A DNA stretch of 64,000 nt, from contig CBDCSV010000010.1 in assembly GCA_965221855.1 (NCBI GenBank), positions 372,001-436,000 of the forward strand, in the 5' to 3' direction. The stretch is from JAJDXO01 sp965221855 (lineage in GTDB: Bacteria > Pseudomonadota > Alphaproteobacteria > Rhodospirillales > UBA2165). This document shows, one piece after another, positions 17,456 through 24,832 of the stretch. The notes beneath the pieces were generated by a model. The model was not told the DNA's origin. It made no database searches and was given only the letters and a program-made list of their open reading frames with translations. Every line of letters starts with the position of its first letter. Position 1 is the first letter of the stretch. The position numbers and the translations under genes are program-made.

Positions 17456-18205
17456 ATGAAGGTTTTGACCGCCGTTAAGCGGGTCGTCGACTACAACGTC
17501 AAGGTTCGCGTCAAGAGCGACCAGACGGGGGTGGAACTCGCCAACGTCAAGATGTCGATGAACCCGTTCGACGAAATCGCCGTGGAGGAAGGGGTGCAGC
17601 TGCGCGAGGCGGGAACGGCGGAGGAACTCATCGCCGTCTCCATGGGCCCGCAGCAGTGCCAGGAAACCATCCGCACGGCGCTGGCCATGGGCGCCGACCG
17701 GGGCATTCATGTCCTCTCCGACGAGGAGCTCGAGCCGTTGGCGGTCGCCAAGCTGTTGAAGGCCATCGTCGAGAGGGAATCGCCCGACCTGGTCATTCTC
17801 GGCAAGCAAGCGATCGACGACGACAGCAATCAGACCGGCCAGATGCTCGCCGCCCTGCTGGGCTGGCCCCAAGGAACGTTCGCATCCGAACTCTCCATCG
17901 CGAACGGCTCGGCGGACGTGACGCGGGAAGTCGATGGCGGACTGGAGACCGTCCGTCTCAAGATGCCCTGCATCGTGACCACGGACCTGCGGCTCAACAC
18001 GCCCCGCTACGCGTCCCTGCCCAATATCATGAAGGCCAAGAAAAAGCCCATCGACAGCTTTGCGCCGGCCGACCTGGGCGTCGAAACCGCGCCCCGCCTG
18101 ACGACGCTGAAGGTCGAGGAACCCGCCAAGCGGGAAGCCGGCGTCATGGTCGAGAGCATCGGCGAACTGGTCGAGAAACTCCAAAACGAAGCCAAGGTCA
18201 TCTGA
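17456..18205 (+). CDS. etfB: Electron transfer flavoprotein, beta subunit
   Basis: Small ETF subunit (249 residues) that binds AMP and forms the docking site for acyl-CoA dehydrogenases; with EtfA it passes electrons to ETF:quinone oxidoreductase. MKVLTAVKRVVDYNVKVRVK is the canonical start, so the ATG at 17456 is preferred over the longer frame from 17408. NPFDEIAVEE, LGKQAIDDDSNQTGQM and TTDLRLNTPRYASLPNIMKA are diagnostic. Its TGA overlaps the etfA ATG by one base. Confidence 0.96.
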   Translation: MKVLTAVKRVVDYNVKVRVKSDQTGVELANVKMSMNPFDEIAVEEGVQLREAGTAEELIAVSMGPQQCQETIRTALAMGADRGIHVLSDEELEPLAVAKLLKAIVERESPDLVILGKQAIDDDSNQTGQMLAALLGWPQGTFASELSIANGSADVTREVDGGLETVRLKMPCIVTTDLRLNTPRYASLPNIMKAKKKPIDSFAPADLGVETAPRLTTLKVEEPAKREAGVMVESIGELVEKLQNEAKVI

Positions 18206-19137
18206 TGCCGGTCCTGGTCATTGCCGAACATTCCAATGCCGAGTTGAAGGCATCGACGCTGAACACCGTCACCGCGGCGGCGGCGCTCGGCGACGTGCAT
18301 GTGCTGGTCGCCGGCGCCGGCTGCGGACCGGCCGCCGAGGCGGCCGCCGCCGTCGGCGGGGTGGGGCGCGTGCTGGTGGCGGATGCGGCTCTCTACGAAA
18401 ACCCGCTGGCCGAAACGCTGACGCCGCTGGTCGCCGGCCTCGCCGGCGAGTATTCGCATATTCTCGCGCCCGCCAGCACCTTCGGCAAGAACCTCATGCC
18501 CCGTGTCGCCGCGCTGCTGGATGTCGCCCAGATTTCCGACATCAGCGCCATCGAAAGCGCCGACACGTTTCAGCGCCCGATCTACGCCGGCAACGCGGTC
18601 GCCACGGTCCGGTCCGCCGATCCGGTCAAGGTAATCACGGTCCGGACCACCGCCTTCGAGGCCGCGCCGGCCGGCGGCGGCGGCGCCGAGATGTCGGAGG
18701 TGGCGAGCGCGGAAGATCCCGGGCTCTCGTCTTTTGTCGGCACCGAGCTGAGCGTGTCCGAACGGCCGGAATTGACGTCGGCCCGCGTCGTCATTTCCGG
18801 CGGCCGCGGCATGCAGAGCGGCGAGAATTTTCACCTGCTCGAAGCGGTCGCGGACAAGCTCGGCGCGGCGGTCGGCGCGTCCCGGGCCGCGGTCGATGCG
18901 GGCTTCGTGCCCAACGACTTCCAGGTCGGGCAGACCGGCAAGATCGTCGCGCCGGAGCTTTATATCGCGGTCGGCATTTCGGGCGCCATTCAGCATCTGG
19001 CGGGCATGAAGGACAGCAAGGTGATCGTCGCCATCAACAAGGACGAGGAGGCGCCGATCTTCCAGGTGGCCGATTACGGGCTCGTGGCGGACCTCTTCGA
19101 GGCATTGCCCGAGCTCTCCAGCGAGTTGACTGACTGA
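18205..19137 (+). CDS. etfA: Electron transfer flavoprotein, alpha subunit
   Basis: FAD-binding ETF subunit, 310 residues. The C-terminal FAD domain shows VVISGGRGM, GASRAAVDAGF, QVGQTGKIVAPELYIA, GISGAIQHLAGM and AINKDEEAPIFQVADYG, all standard for the family. Start overlaps the etfB stop by one base, so the pair is translationally coupled. hbd follows after 39 bp, linking it to fatty-acid or polyhydroxybutyrate-related oxidation. Confidence 0.96.
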   Translation: MPVLVIAEHSNAELKASTLNTVTAAAALGDVHVLVAGAGCGPAAEAAAAVGGVGRVLVADAALYENPLAETLTPLVAGLAGEYSHILAPASTFGKNLMPRVAALLDVAQISDISAIESADTFQRPIYAGNAVATVRSADPVKVITVRTTAFEAAPAGGGGAEMSEVASAEDPGLSSFVGTELSVSERPELTSARVVISGGRGMQSGENFHLLEAVADKLGAAVGASRAAVDAGFVPNDFQVGQTGKIVAPELYIAVGISGAIQHLAGMKDSKVIVAINKDEEAPIFQVADYGLVADLFEALPELSSELTD

Positions 19138-19176
19138 CGCGTTCAGCGGAGAATCAGACATGGGGACACATCGAAC

Positions 19177-20058
19177 ATGAGCTCCGAAATCAAATCGATC
19201 GGCGTTATCGGTGCGGGCCAGATGGGCCTCGGCATCGCCCACGTTTGCGCCGTGTCGGGCTTCGACGTTCATCTGGTCGACATCTCGGAGGAACAGGTTT
19301 CCTCGGCGCTGGCGACGATCGAGAAGAATCTCGGCCGTCTGGTCAAGCGGGAGCGCCTCAGCGACGAGGATATGAAGGCCGCATTGGGCCGCATCCACGG
19401 CAACACCGAATACGCGCCGCTGGCGAATTGCAATCTGGTCATTGAGGCGGCGACCGAAGACGAGGAGATCAAGACCGGGATTTACGACGCGGTGTGTCCG
19501 CTGCTGAACGCGGATGCCATCCTGGGCACCAATACGTCGTCGATTTCCATCACCCGCTTGGCCTCCCGGACCGACCGGCCGGAGCGGTTTATCGGCATTC
19601 ATTTCATGAACCCGGCGCCGCTCATGGAGCTGATCGAACTGATCCGCGGCATTGCGACGAAACCCGCCGTGTTCGAGGCAATCCGCGGCTTCACCCAGCA
19701 GCTCGGCAAGACCCCGGTCAGCGCGGAGGATTTTCCGGCATTCATCGTCAACCGTATTCTGCTGCCGATGATCAACGAGGCGGTCTACACCCTCTACGAG
19801 GGCGTCGGCTCGGTCGAAGCCATCGACACGGCCATGAAGCTGGGCGCCCACCATCCCATGGGGCCGCTGGAACTGGCCGACTTCATCGGTTTGGATACCT
19901 GTCTCGCCATCATGCAGGTCCTGCACGACGGGCTCGCCGATACCAAATACCGGCCGTGTCCGTTGCTGGTGAAATACGTCGAGGCGGGCTGGATGGGCAA
20001 GAAGTCGGGCCGCGGCTTCTACGACTACTCGGGCGAAGCGCCGGTCCCGACCCGCTAG
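19177..20058 (+). CDS. hbd: 3-hydroxybutyryl-CoA dehydrogenase
   Basis: NAD(P)-dependent dehydrogenase that interconverts acetoacetyl-CoA and 3-hydroxybutyryl-CoA. The 293-residue single-domain length fits the Hbd/PaaH group rather than the FadB fusion. Rossmann motif GVIGAGQMGLGIA is at residues 9-20; the catalytic dyad lies in IGIHFMNPAP (His) and the downstream FIVNRILLPMINEA region, with LGAHHPMGPLELADFIGLD near 225. Last gene of the etfBA-hbd unit; a repeat and an IS-A copy follow. Confidence 0.94.
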   Translation: MSSEIKSIGVIGAGQMGLGIAHVCAVSGFDVHLVDISEEQVSSALATIEKNLGRLVKRERLSDEDMKAALGRIHGNTEYAPLANCNLVIEAATEDEEIKTGIYDAVCPLLNADAILGTNTSSISITRLASRTDRPERFIGIHFMNPAPLMELIELIRGIATKPAVFEAIRGFTQQLGKTPVSAEDFPAFIVNRILLPMINEAVYTLYEGVGSVEAIDTAMKLGAHHPMGPLELADFIGLDTCLAIMQVLHDGLADTKYRPCPLLVKYVEAGWMGKKSGRGFYDYSGEAPVPTR

Positions 20059-20083
20059 GCCTCCGGCTTTGGATGCCCAAACC

Positions 20084-20275
20084 AATTCCCCTCCCCCTTG
20101 AAGGGGGAGGTCGGTCATTTCCCACAGGGAATTGACCAGGGTGGGGGTGATATGGAAATGCCCCCTCACCCAGCTACGGCTAAGGCTCGCAGGCTCGCCA
20201 AGTCGGTCAATCCCCGGAGGGGAATGACCTTATCTTCACATCCCTCTCCCGCCAGGGGAGAGGGAGTAGTCGCGC
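20084..20275. repeat. Intergenic palindromic repeats (copy b), interrupted by IS-A copy 2
   Basis: Two repeat modules lie between hbd and the IS. The first (about 20088-20145) contains the hairpin CTCCCCCTTGAAGGGGGAG. The second (20161-20275) begins CCCCCTCACCCAGC and is the reverse orientation of the end of copy a; it also shares GTCGGTCAATCCCC with the repeat near 51210. The expected far terminus is missing, and the IS630-type insertion begins a few bases later. Confidence 0.65.
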
Positions 20276-20370
20276 TCTAGAGAGTTTTCTGATCTGACGG
20301 AATCGTTAGGGATTCCCAAAGTCTCTGATTTCTGATTCAAGATGTGGGCTGGTGAAGGAGGCCAGCCTGC

Positions 20371-20751
20371 ATGACGAGACCACTTTCGAATGATCTACGA
20401 CATCGGTTGGTTGCGGCGGTGGACGGCGGGATGTCGCGTCGGTCTGCGGCGAAGGTTTTTGGGGTTGCGGCCTCGACGGCGATCAAATGGGTTGATCAGT
20501 GGCGGCAGCGGGGTGATGTGCGGCCCCGGCCGCAAGGCGGGGACCGCCGCTCTCACCGCCTTGAAGCGTATGCCGAGGAGGTTCTGGCGCTTGTCACGGA
20601 GACACCGGACATCACCCTGGCCGAGATCGCAGCCTGTCTGGAGGAGGTGCACGGGCTTCGGGTTGCCCCGAGCACGGTCTGGCGGCTGCTCGACCGCCAC
20701 GGCATGACCTTCAAAAAAAACCGCGCACGCCAGCGAGCAGCAACGTCCTGA
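20371..20751 (+). CDS. IS-A copy 2 transposase, N-terminal frame (orfA)
   Basis: Identical in sequence to the copy 1 orfA: helix-turn-helix half of the IS630 transposase, 126 residues, with the eight-A run at 20713-20720 near its end. A +1 shift at the run (skipping one A) joins orfB. Confidence 0.88.
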   Translation: MTRPLSNDLRHRLVAAVDGGMSRRSAAKVFGVAASTAIKWVDQWRQRGDVRPRPQGGDRRSHRLEAYAEEVLALVTETPDITLAEIAACLEEVHGLRVAPSTVWRLLDRHGMTFKKNRARQRAATS

Positions 20752-21319
20752 TGTCTTGGCGCGCCGGCAGGCCTGGGCCGAGGCGCAGCCCGGCCTGATG
20801 CCGGAGCGGCTGGTCTTCATCGACGAGACCGGCACATCGACCAAGATGGCCCGGCGCTATGGCCGCGCGCCGCGCGGGCAGCGCTGCCAAGCCGCCATCC
20901 CTCACGGCCACTGGAAGACCACCACTTTGGTCGCTGCTCTCACGCTCGACGGCATCCTCGCCCCCATGACCATCGATGGGGCGATGACCGGGGCAGCCTT
21001 CCTTGCCTATGTCGAGCAAATCCTGGTCCCAACCCTCAAACCCGGAGACATCGTCATTATGGACAATCTGCCAGCCCATAAGCCCGCCAGCGTGCGTAAG
21101 GCCATCGAAGACGCCGGCGCCGAGCTCCGCTTCCTGCCGCCCTACTCACCCGACTTCAACCCAATCGAGATGGCCTTCGCAAAGCTCAAGGCCCTCCTCA
21201 AAAAGACCGCAGCCAGAACCGTCGACGACCTCTACGACGCCATCGCAACCGCCATCGACACAGTCACCCAATCCGAGTGCCAAAACTACTTCACTGCCGC
21301 AGGCTATGACCGGGTGTGA
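20720..21319 (+). CDS. IS-A copy 2 transposase, catalytic frame (orfB)
   Basis: Catalytic DDE half, identical to copy 1: VFIDETG, MDNLPAHK and PDFNPIEMAFAKLK. Given here from the frameshift point; an independent TTG lies at 20756. The predicted frameshift product with orfA is about 315 residues. Confidence 0.88.
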   Translation, partial: TAHASEQQRPDVLARRQAWAEAQPGLMPERLVFIDETGTSTKMARRYGRAPRGQRCQAAIPHGHWKTTTLVAALTLDGILAPMTIDGAMTGAAFLAYVEQILVPTLKPGDIVIMDNLPAHKPASVRKAIEDAGAELRFLPPYSPDFNPIEMAFAKLKALLKKTAARTVDDLYDAIATAIDTVTQSECQNYFTAAGYDRV

Positions 21320-21341
21320 TCAGAAAATGCTCTAGAGCGTT

Positions 21342-21947
21342 TCATATTTTGACGGAAGCGTATCCTGCGTTTTTGAAGTAGTTGGCGCATTGCTGTGGCT
21401 CGATGGTGTCGATGAGGCTCCCGAGATGGCGCCATAAGTCGTCGATCTCCCGCTTCTGGGCGTTTCTCATCCAGTGCTTGATTTGGGCAAAGGTCTGCTC
21501 GATGGGATTGAGGTCGGGGGAATATTTGGGCAGGAGCCACAGCTTGGCTCCGGCGGCACGGATGGCGTTTCGCACGGCTTTTGACTTGTGGCTGCCGAGA
21601 TTGTCCATGATGACGATGTCGCCGGGCACCAGGGTCGGCACGAGCAGCTGCTCGACGTAGGCGCGGAAGCACACGCCATTGATGGGGCCGTCGAAGACGC
21701 AGGGCGCGGTGAACCGGTCGCAGCGCAGCGCGCCGATGAAGGTCAGGGTGTGCCACCGCCCATGGGGGGCAAAGCCGCGGACCCGCTCCCCTTTCGGCCC
21801 CCAGCCGCGCAGCGGGGCCATATTGGTCCGGATCCAGGTTTCATCAATGAATACCAGCCGTTCGGGATCAAGCTTTGCCTGCCACGCCTTCCAGCGCCTG
21901 CGATGGCGGGCGATGTCCGCGCGCGCCCGTTCAACGGCGAACAGGGT
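21342..21947 (-). CDS. IS-B transposase, catalytic frame (orfB)
   Basis: DDE half of the transposase read from the frameshift run: LVFIDETW, IVIMDNLGSHKS and SPDLNPIEQTFAQIKHW carry the three acidic residues. The predicted fusion with orfA is close to 328 residues. It ends 7 bp inside the left terminus of the element. Confidence 0.85.
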   Translation of the reverse strand, partial: TLFAVERARADIARHRRRWKAWQAKLDPERLVFIDETWIRTNMAPLRGWGPKGERVRGFAPHGRWHTLTFIGALRCDRFTAPCVFDGPINGVCFRAYVEQLLVPTLVPGDIVIMDNLGSHKSKAVRNAIRAAGAKLWLLPKYSPDLNPIEQTFAQIKHWMRNAQKREIDDLWRHLGSLIDTIEPQQCANYFKNAGYASVKI

Positions 21948-22329
21948 TTTTTTTAAAGCGCAGCCCTTCACGGCGCAGAAACAGCCATACCGTGCTGTGG
22001 GATACCCTGACACCCCGAGCGGCCAACTCGTCTCTCAACCGATGCAGCGTCAGATGCGGCTCCTGGTCGATCCGGCCGACAATGAACTCCCGATGGGGCT
22101 CAAGAACCCGGCGGCGGTGACCGCCCATCTTGCCGGGCGCAACACTCCCCGTCCGCCGGTAGCGCTGCGACCACTTAACCACGCTCGAAACCGCAACCCC
22201 AAACCGAGCCGCTACAGCGCGGCAACTCTCCCCCGCCAAAACCGCCAAAACAACACGCTCTCGCAAATCAATCGAATAAGGTCTCGCCATGAATGCTGGC
22301 CTCCTTGCCCAGCATCCATCTTGAATCAT
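21931..22329 (-). CDS. IS-B transposase, N-terminal frame (orfA)
   Basis: 132 residues. It carries an IS630-type helix-turn-helix region (AVLAGESCRAVAARFGVAVS) and a second DNA-binding part (HLTLHRLRDELAARGVRVSH). The run of eight A (minus strand 21954-21947) encodes F-K-K-N in this frame; the next frame gives K-K-T and joins orfB. The start MIQDGCWARRPAFMARPYS has a second ATG at MARPYSIDLRERV, which is the more typical IS630 N-terminus. Confidence 0.85.
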   Translation of the reverse strand: MIQDGCWARRPAFMARPYSIDLRERVVLAVLAGESCRAVAARFGVAVSSVVKWSQRYRRTGSVAPGKMGGHRRRVLEPHREFIVGRIDQEPHLTLHRLRDELAARGVRVSHSTVWLFLRREGLRFKKNPVRR

Positions 22330-22520
22330 GGTTCGCCCATACTTGGGAATCCCTAAAATGATTCAATCAATCTCAAATACGCTCTAGACGAAAATCAGGA
22401 CAAGATCGAGGCGCACGCGATTGTGCCGGGCCGACACCCGAACGCCGACTCCGGTGACTTCTTCCCTGGGCAGGAACCGGTTGAGTCTTGTCCGCCTTTC
22501 AGGTACGGGAAGATGCAAGT

Positions 22521-22534
22521 ACAGTTTCAACTGT
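22521..22534. promoter_or_regulatory. Palindrome upstream of the envelope cassette
   Basis: ACAGTTTCAACTGT: perfect 6-bp arms around two bases, 83 bp before the first cassette gene, in the 232-bp gap after IS-B. It is a possible repressor or activator site for the cassette. The remaining gap shows no clear gene, although one frame stays open through it. Confidence 0.35.
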
Positions 22535-22616
22535 GGTATCGTTCGCTCGCCGCGTCGGCAACCCCGGCGGACGGGCGCAAGCCGGAGAGGGCGGCAGGAA
22601 GGGGGCATTCGACAAC

Positions 22617-23978
22617 ATGTTCGGCCGAAACCGGGAGAACCGGACCTCTTTGCCGAGCGAGGTATTTCCCTCGCTCGATTTCGACGCCATCGCGAAACAA
22701 CTCCGCTTGAAAGTGCGCGGGCTTGAGAACGGCAGGGCCGATTCTCCGGACAGCACCGCCGCCGATTTCGACCCGGTGGAGCGCGAGATCGTCGCCGCCG
22801 TCGACACGCTTCGGCGGCAAGGGCTGGAGAACGCCGCCGAGCACGCGCGGGTTTACCGGGAACGCATTGCGGCCGACGACAGCATAGGACCAGGAATCCG
22901 GCAAATTGCCAACGACGCTGAAACCGACTTCCAAAGAGAGGTCGATGCGAGGCACATCCGGCTGAATTCGGCCCTCAAGGACTTGCACCAGAGCGAAGCC
23001 GACCTTGCGCAATTCAAACAGGACAACGGCTTGAACCGGACAGCTTACGAAACGGGGGGATTATGGCAGTGGTGGGCTATCTGCGCCATCATCGTTCTTC
23101 TAGAATCAGGAATGAACGGTTTCTTCTTCGCCGAAACGAACATAGCCGGACTGGCAGGAGGCACGATTACCGCCTTGGTGATTTCAATTGTTAATGTCGG
23201 AGTGGCGAGCCTTGCTGGACACGCCTTTCGTCAGAAGAATCATATCAGATTTCTGCGCAGATTTGCGGGATGGATTTTCCTGATTATCGGAGGCGGCCTT
23301 GCGGTATTCATTAATTTCCTAGTTGGACATTTCCGGGATTTGACGGCCACGGTCCCTTGGAATGAAGCCGCCGGAGCGGCGTTCGAGCGCGTGGTCGCCG
23401 GACATGTGCAGATGCACAGCCTGGATGCTTGGCTCCTTACCAGCTTCGGATTGCTGATTGCAGCCTTTGCCTGCTGGAAGGCGTATGGAGCTGTCGATCC
23501 CTATCCTGGTTACAGCCGCGTATCGGACAATTTCGCCGGGAAACGGCGCGAATGGCAAGACCTCAAAGAGGAAACGCTGGATGCCCTGATCGACACACGT
23601 GATGAGGCGGTCGCCGATCTGGAGAATGAATGCGGCAAGCTTCGGAATGATTTTGAGTCCGCCCAAAGCGCCCGTGCGGGACTCTCGGAACTGACCGGCC
23701 GGAAGCGTCAATTTCTGCGGGAGTGCGATCGGGTTGTGAGTGACCTCTTGGCGGTTTACCGAGACGCCAACCGCAAAGCGCGGACCACGCCTGAGCCGGC
23801 TTATTTTCAGCAGCCGTTCAGCGTCCCCGCCGAAGAGGAGCCGGTCGAGCCACCGCCGCCCAACCCGGATGCTGCACAACAGTCAGCCGACCTCGTGAAG
23901 GAGGCGGTAGAGCGCATCCATCGGACATGCCAGGACGCGTTGGATTCGTTCAGCGATGAGCGGAGCAGCCGCGTATGA
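22617..23978 (+). CDS. Unrecognised four-TM protein with flanking coiled coils (cassette gene 1)
   Basis: 453 residues, family not recognised. Residues 20-145 are charged and helical (coiled-coil-like, with ALKDLHQSEADLAQFKQDN). Four membrane helices follow at about 151-172, 177-203, 215-238 and 269-290, and a second helical charged region runs from 305 to 453 with a Pro-rich break near 420 (EEEPVEPPPPNP). An even number of helices puts both ends in the same compartment, probably the cytoplasm. The ATG at 22617 is chosen for the GGCAGGAAGG site before it. The TGA overlaps the next ATG by 4 bp, showing co-expression with the VWA-like gene. Confidence 0.7.
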   Translation: MFGRNRENRTSLPSEVFPSLDFDAIAKQLRLKVRGLENGRADSPDSTAADFDPVEREIVAAVDTLRRQGLENAAEHARVYRERIAADDSIGPGIRQIANDAETDFQREVDARHIRLNSALKDLHQSEADLAQFKQDNGLNRTAYETGGLWQWWAICAIIVLLESGMNGFFFAETNIAGLAGGTITALVISIVNVGVASLAGHAFRQKNHIRFLRRFAGWIFLIIGGGLAVFINFLVGHFRDLTATVPWNEAAGAAFERVVAGHVQMHSLDAWLLTSFGLLIAAFACWKAYGAVDPYPGYSRVSDNFAGKRREWQDLKEETLDALIDTRDEAVADLENECGKLRNDFESAQSARAGLSELTGRKRQFLRECDRVVSDLLAVYRDANRKARTTPEPAYFQQPFSVPAEEEPVEPPPPNPDAAQQSADLVKEAVERIHRTCQDALDSFSDERSSRV

Positions 23979-24799
23979 GCCGCCGTCCCCGAAGGCGTCG
24001 AAAGACGCGGGGACAAGCGCGCCGCACACCGAATTGGGTGTGGGGCGGCGTGATGGCTGTGGCCGTTGCCGTCGCAATGGGCGGGGTCGTCCTCGTGCAG
24101 TCGTTCAAGGGAGAAGCCGTCGATGAAAGGTCGTGCCCGAAAGCGTCCGGCCCCGCAGCCGGGTTGGCGGTGCTTCTCGATTTGACCGATGCGTTGAAGC
24201 CGGTGCAGCATAAGCGGCTCCAGGGCCTCCTCGACAAACGAATTGCCGACGCCAAACAGGGAACGCTCATCGCAGTGGGCGCAGTGCGGGCGGACGCATT
24301 GGAGCGGGACGCCGATTTCGCCCACTGCAAGCCGGCGACGGGCGAAAAGGCGAGCGAGCTCTACCAGAACCCGCGCATGATCGAGGAGCGTTACCGGAAG
24401 GAGTTTCTGGAGCCTTTCGAGGCTATCATTTCGGCGATGCTGGACAGCCCGGCGGCGGACCGCTCTCCGATCATGGAGTCGTTACAAGCATTGCTTGTCT
24501 CGACCCCGGGCTTTGTCGATGCGTCTTATCCCCGGCGCGTGATCATCGCTTCAGACCTGCTTCAGAACAGCGAGGCTTTCAGCTTCTATCGCGGCGACAG
24601 ATGGCGGCGTTTCGTCCGCTCGCAGAACGCGGAACGCCTGGCGGGCCGCCTGCAAGGCGTCGAGGTCGAGATATGCCGCATTCCGAGGCCCGGCTCCAAG
24701 GTCAACAAGGCGGCGGTGGACGACTTCTGGGTTAACTATTTCAACCGGGCGGGCGTAAGCCGCGTCTTCACTACCACCTGCCCGCTTGGCGATCTTTGA
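23975..24799 (+). CDS. Membrane-anchored VWA-like protein (cassette gene 2)
   Basis: 274 residues. A strongly basic N-terminus (RRPRRRRKTRGQARR) precedes one membrane helix (about 22-42), which by the positive-inside rule puts the rest in the periplasm. The domain resembles von Willebrand A folds: strand with AVLLDLTDALK (D69, T71, D72 in place of DxSxS) and RRVIIASDLLQNSEAF near residue 190, where the SD pair sits after a core strand. An SPIMESLQALL segment lies between. Such proteins often act as ligand-binding or scaffold parts. The start overlaps gene 1 by ATGA. The precise family and metal binding are unproven. Confidence 0.65.
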   Translation: MSRRPRRRRKTRGQARRTPNWVWGGVMAVAVAVAMGGVVLVQSFKGEAVDERSCPKASGPAAGLAVLLDLTDALKPVQHKRLQGLLDKRIADAKQGTLIAVGAVRADALERDADFAHCKPATGEKASELYQNPRMIEERYRKEFLEPFEAIISAMLDSPAADRSPIMESLQALLVSTPGFVDASYPRRVIIASDLLQNSEAFSFYRGDRWRRFVRSQNAERLAGRLQGVEVEICRIPRPGSKVNKAAVDDFWVNYFNRAGVSRVFTTTCPLGDL

Positions 24800-24832
24800 G
24801 ATCGGCTGCATTTCCACCGAAGGTCTTCTGTC

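Larger units (their letters stand above)
20280..21332 (+). mobile_element. IS630-family element IS-A, copy 2
   Basis: 1,053 bp between TA dinucleotides 20278-20279 and 21333-21334, with the same ends as copy 1 (GAGAGTTTTCTGATC at the transposase 5' side, GAGCATTTTCTGATC in reverse complement at the other). The predicted proteins are identical to copy 1 in every frame compared, which indicates near-identical DNA and recent transposition. The right-hand TA is also the left-hand TA of IS-B. Confidence 0.93.
21335..22384 (-). mobile_element. IS630-family element IS-B
   Basis: A 1,050-bp element distinct from IS-A, flanked by TA at 21333-21334 and 22385-22386. The termini begin GAGCGTTTCATATTTT and, on the other side in reverse complement, GAGCGTATTTGAGATT. 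It directly abuts IS-A copy 2, sharing one TA dinucleotide. The transposase lies in two frames on the minus strand. The subterminal motif TTGGGAATCCCTAA (22343-22356) is identical to that of IS-A. Confidence 0.9.

Noticed and set aside
20271..20280. Remnant IS630 end left of IS-A copy 2
   Set aside because: GCGCTC before the TA resembles the ACGCTC end of IS-B, but six bases are too few to support a remnant.
22385..22616. Open frame through the gap before the envelope cassette
   Set aside because: The product has no recognisable composition or start signal, and the region looks like promoter DNA; it could be a gene remnant cut by IS-B, but nothing supports this.
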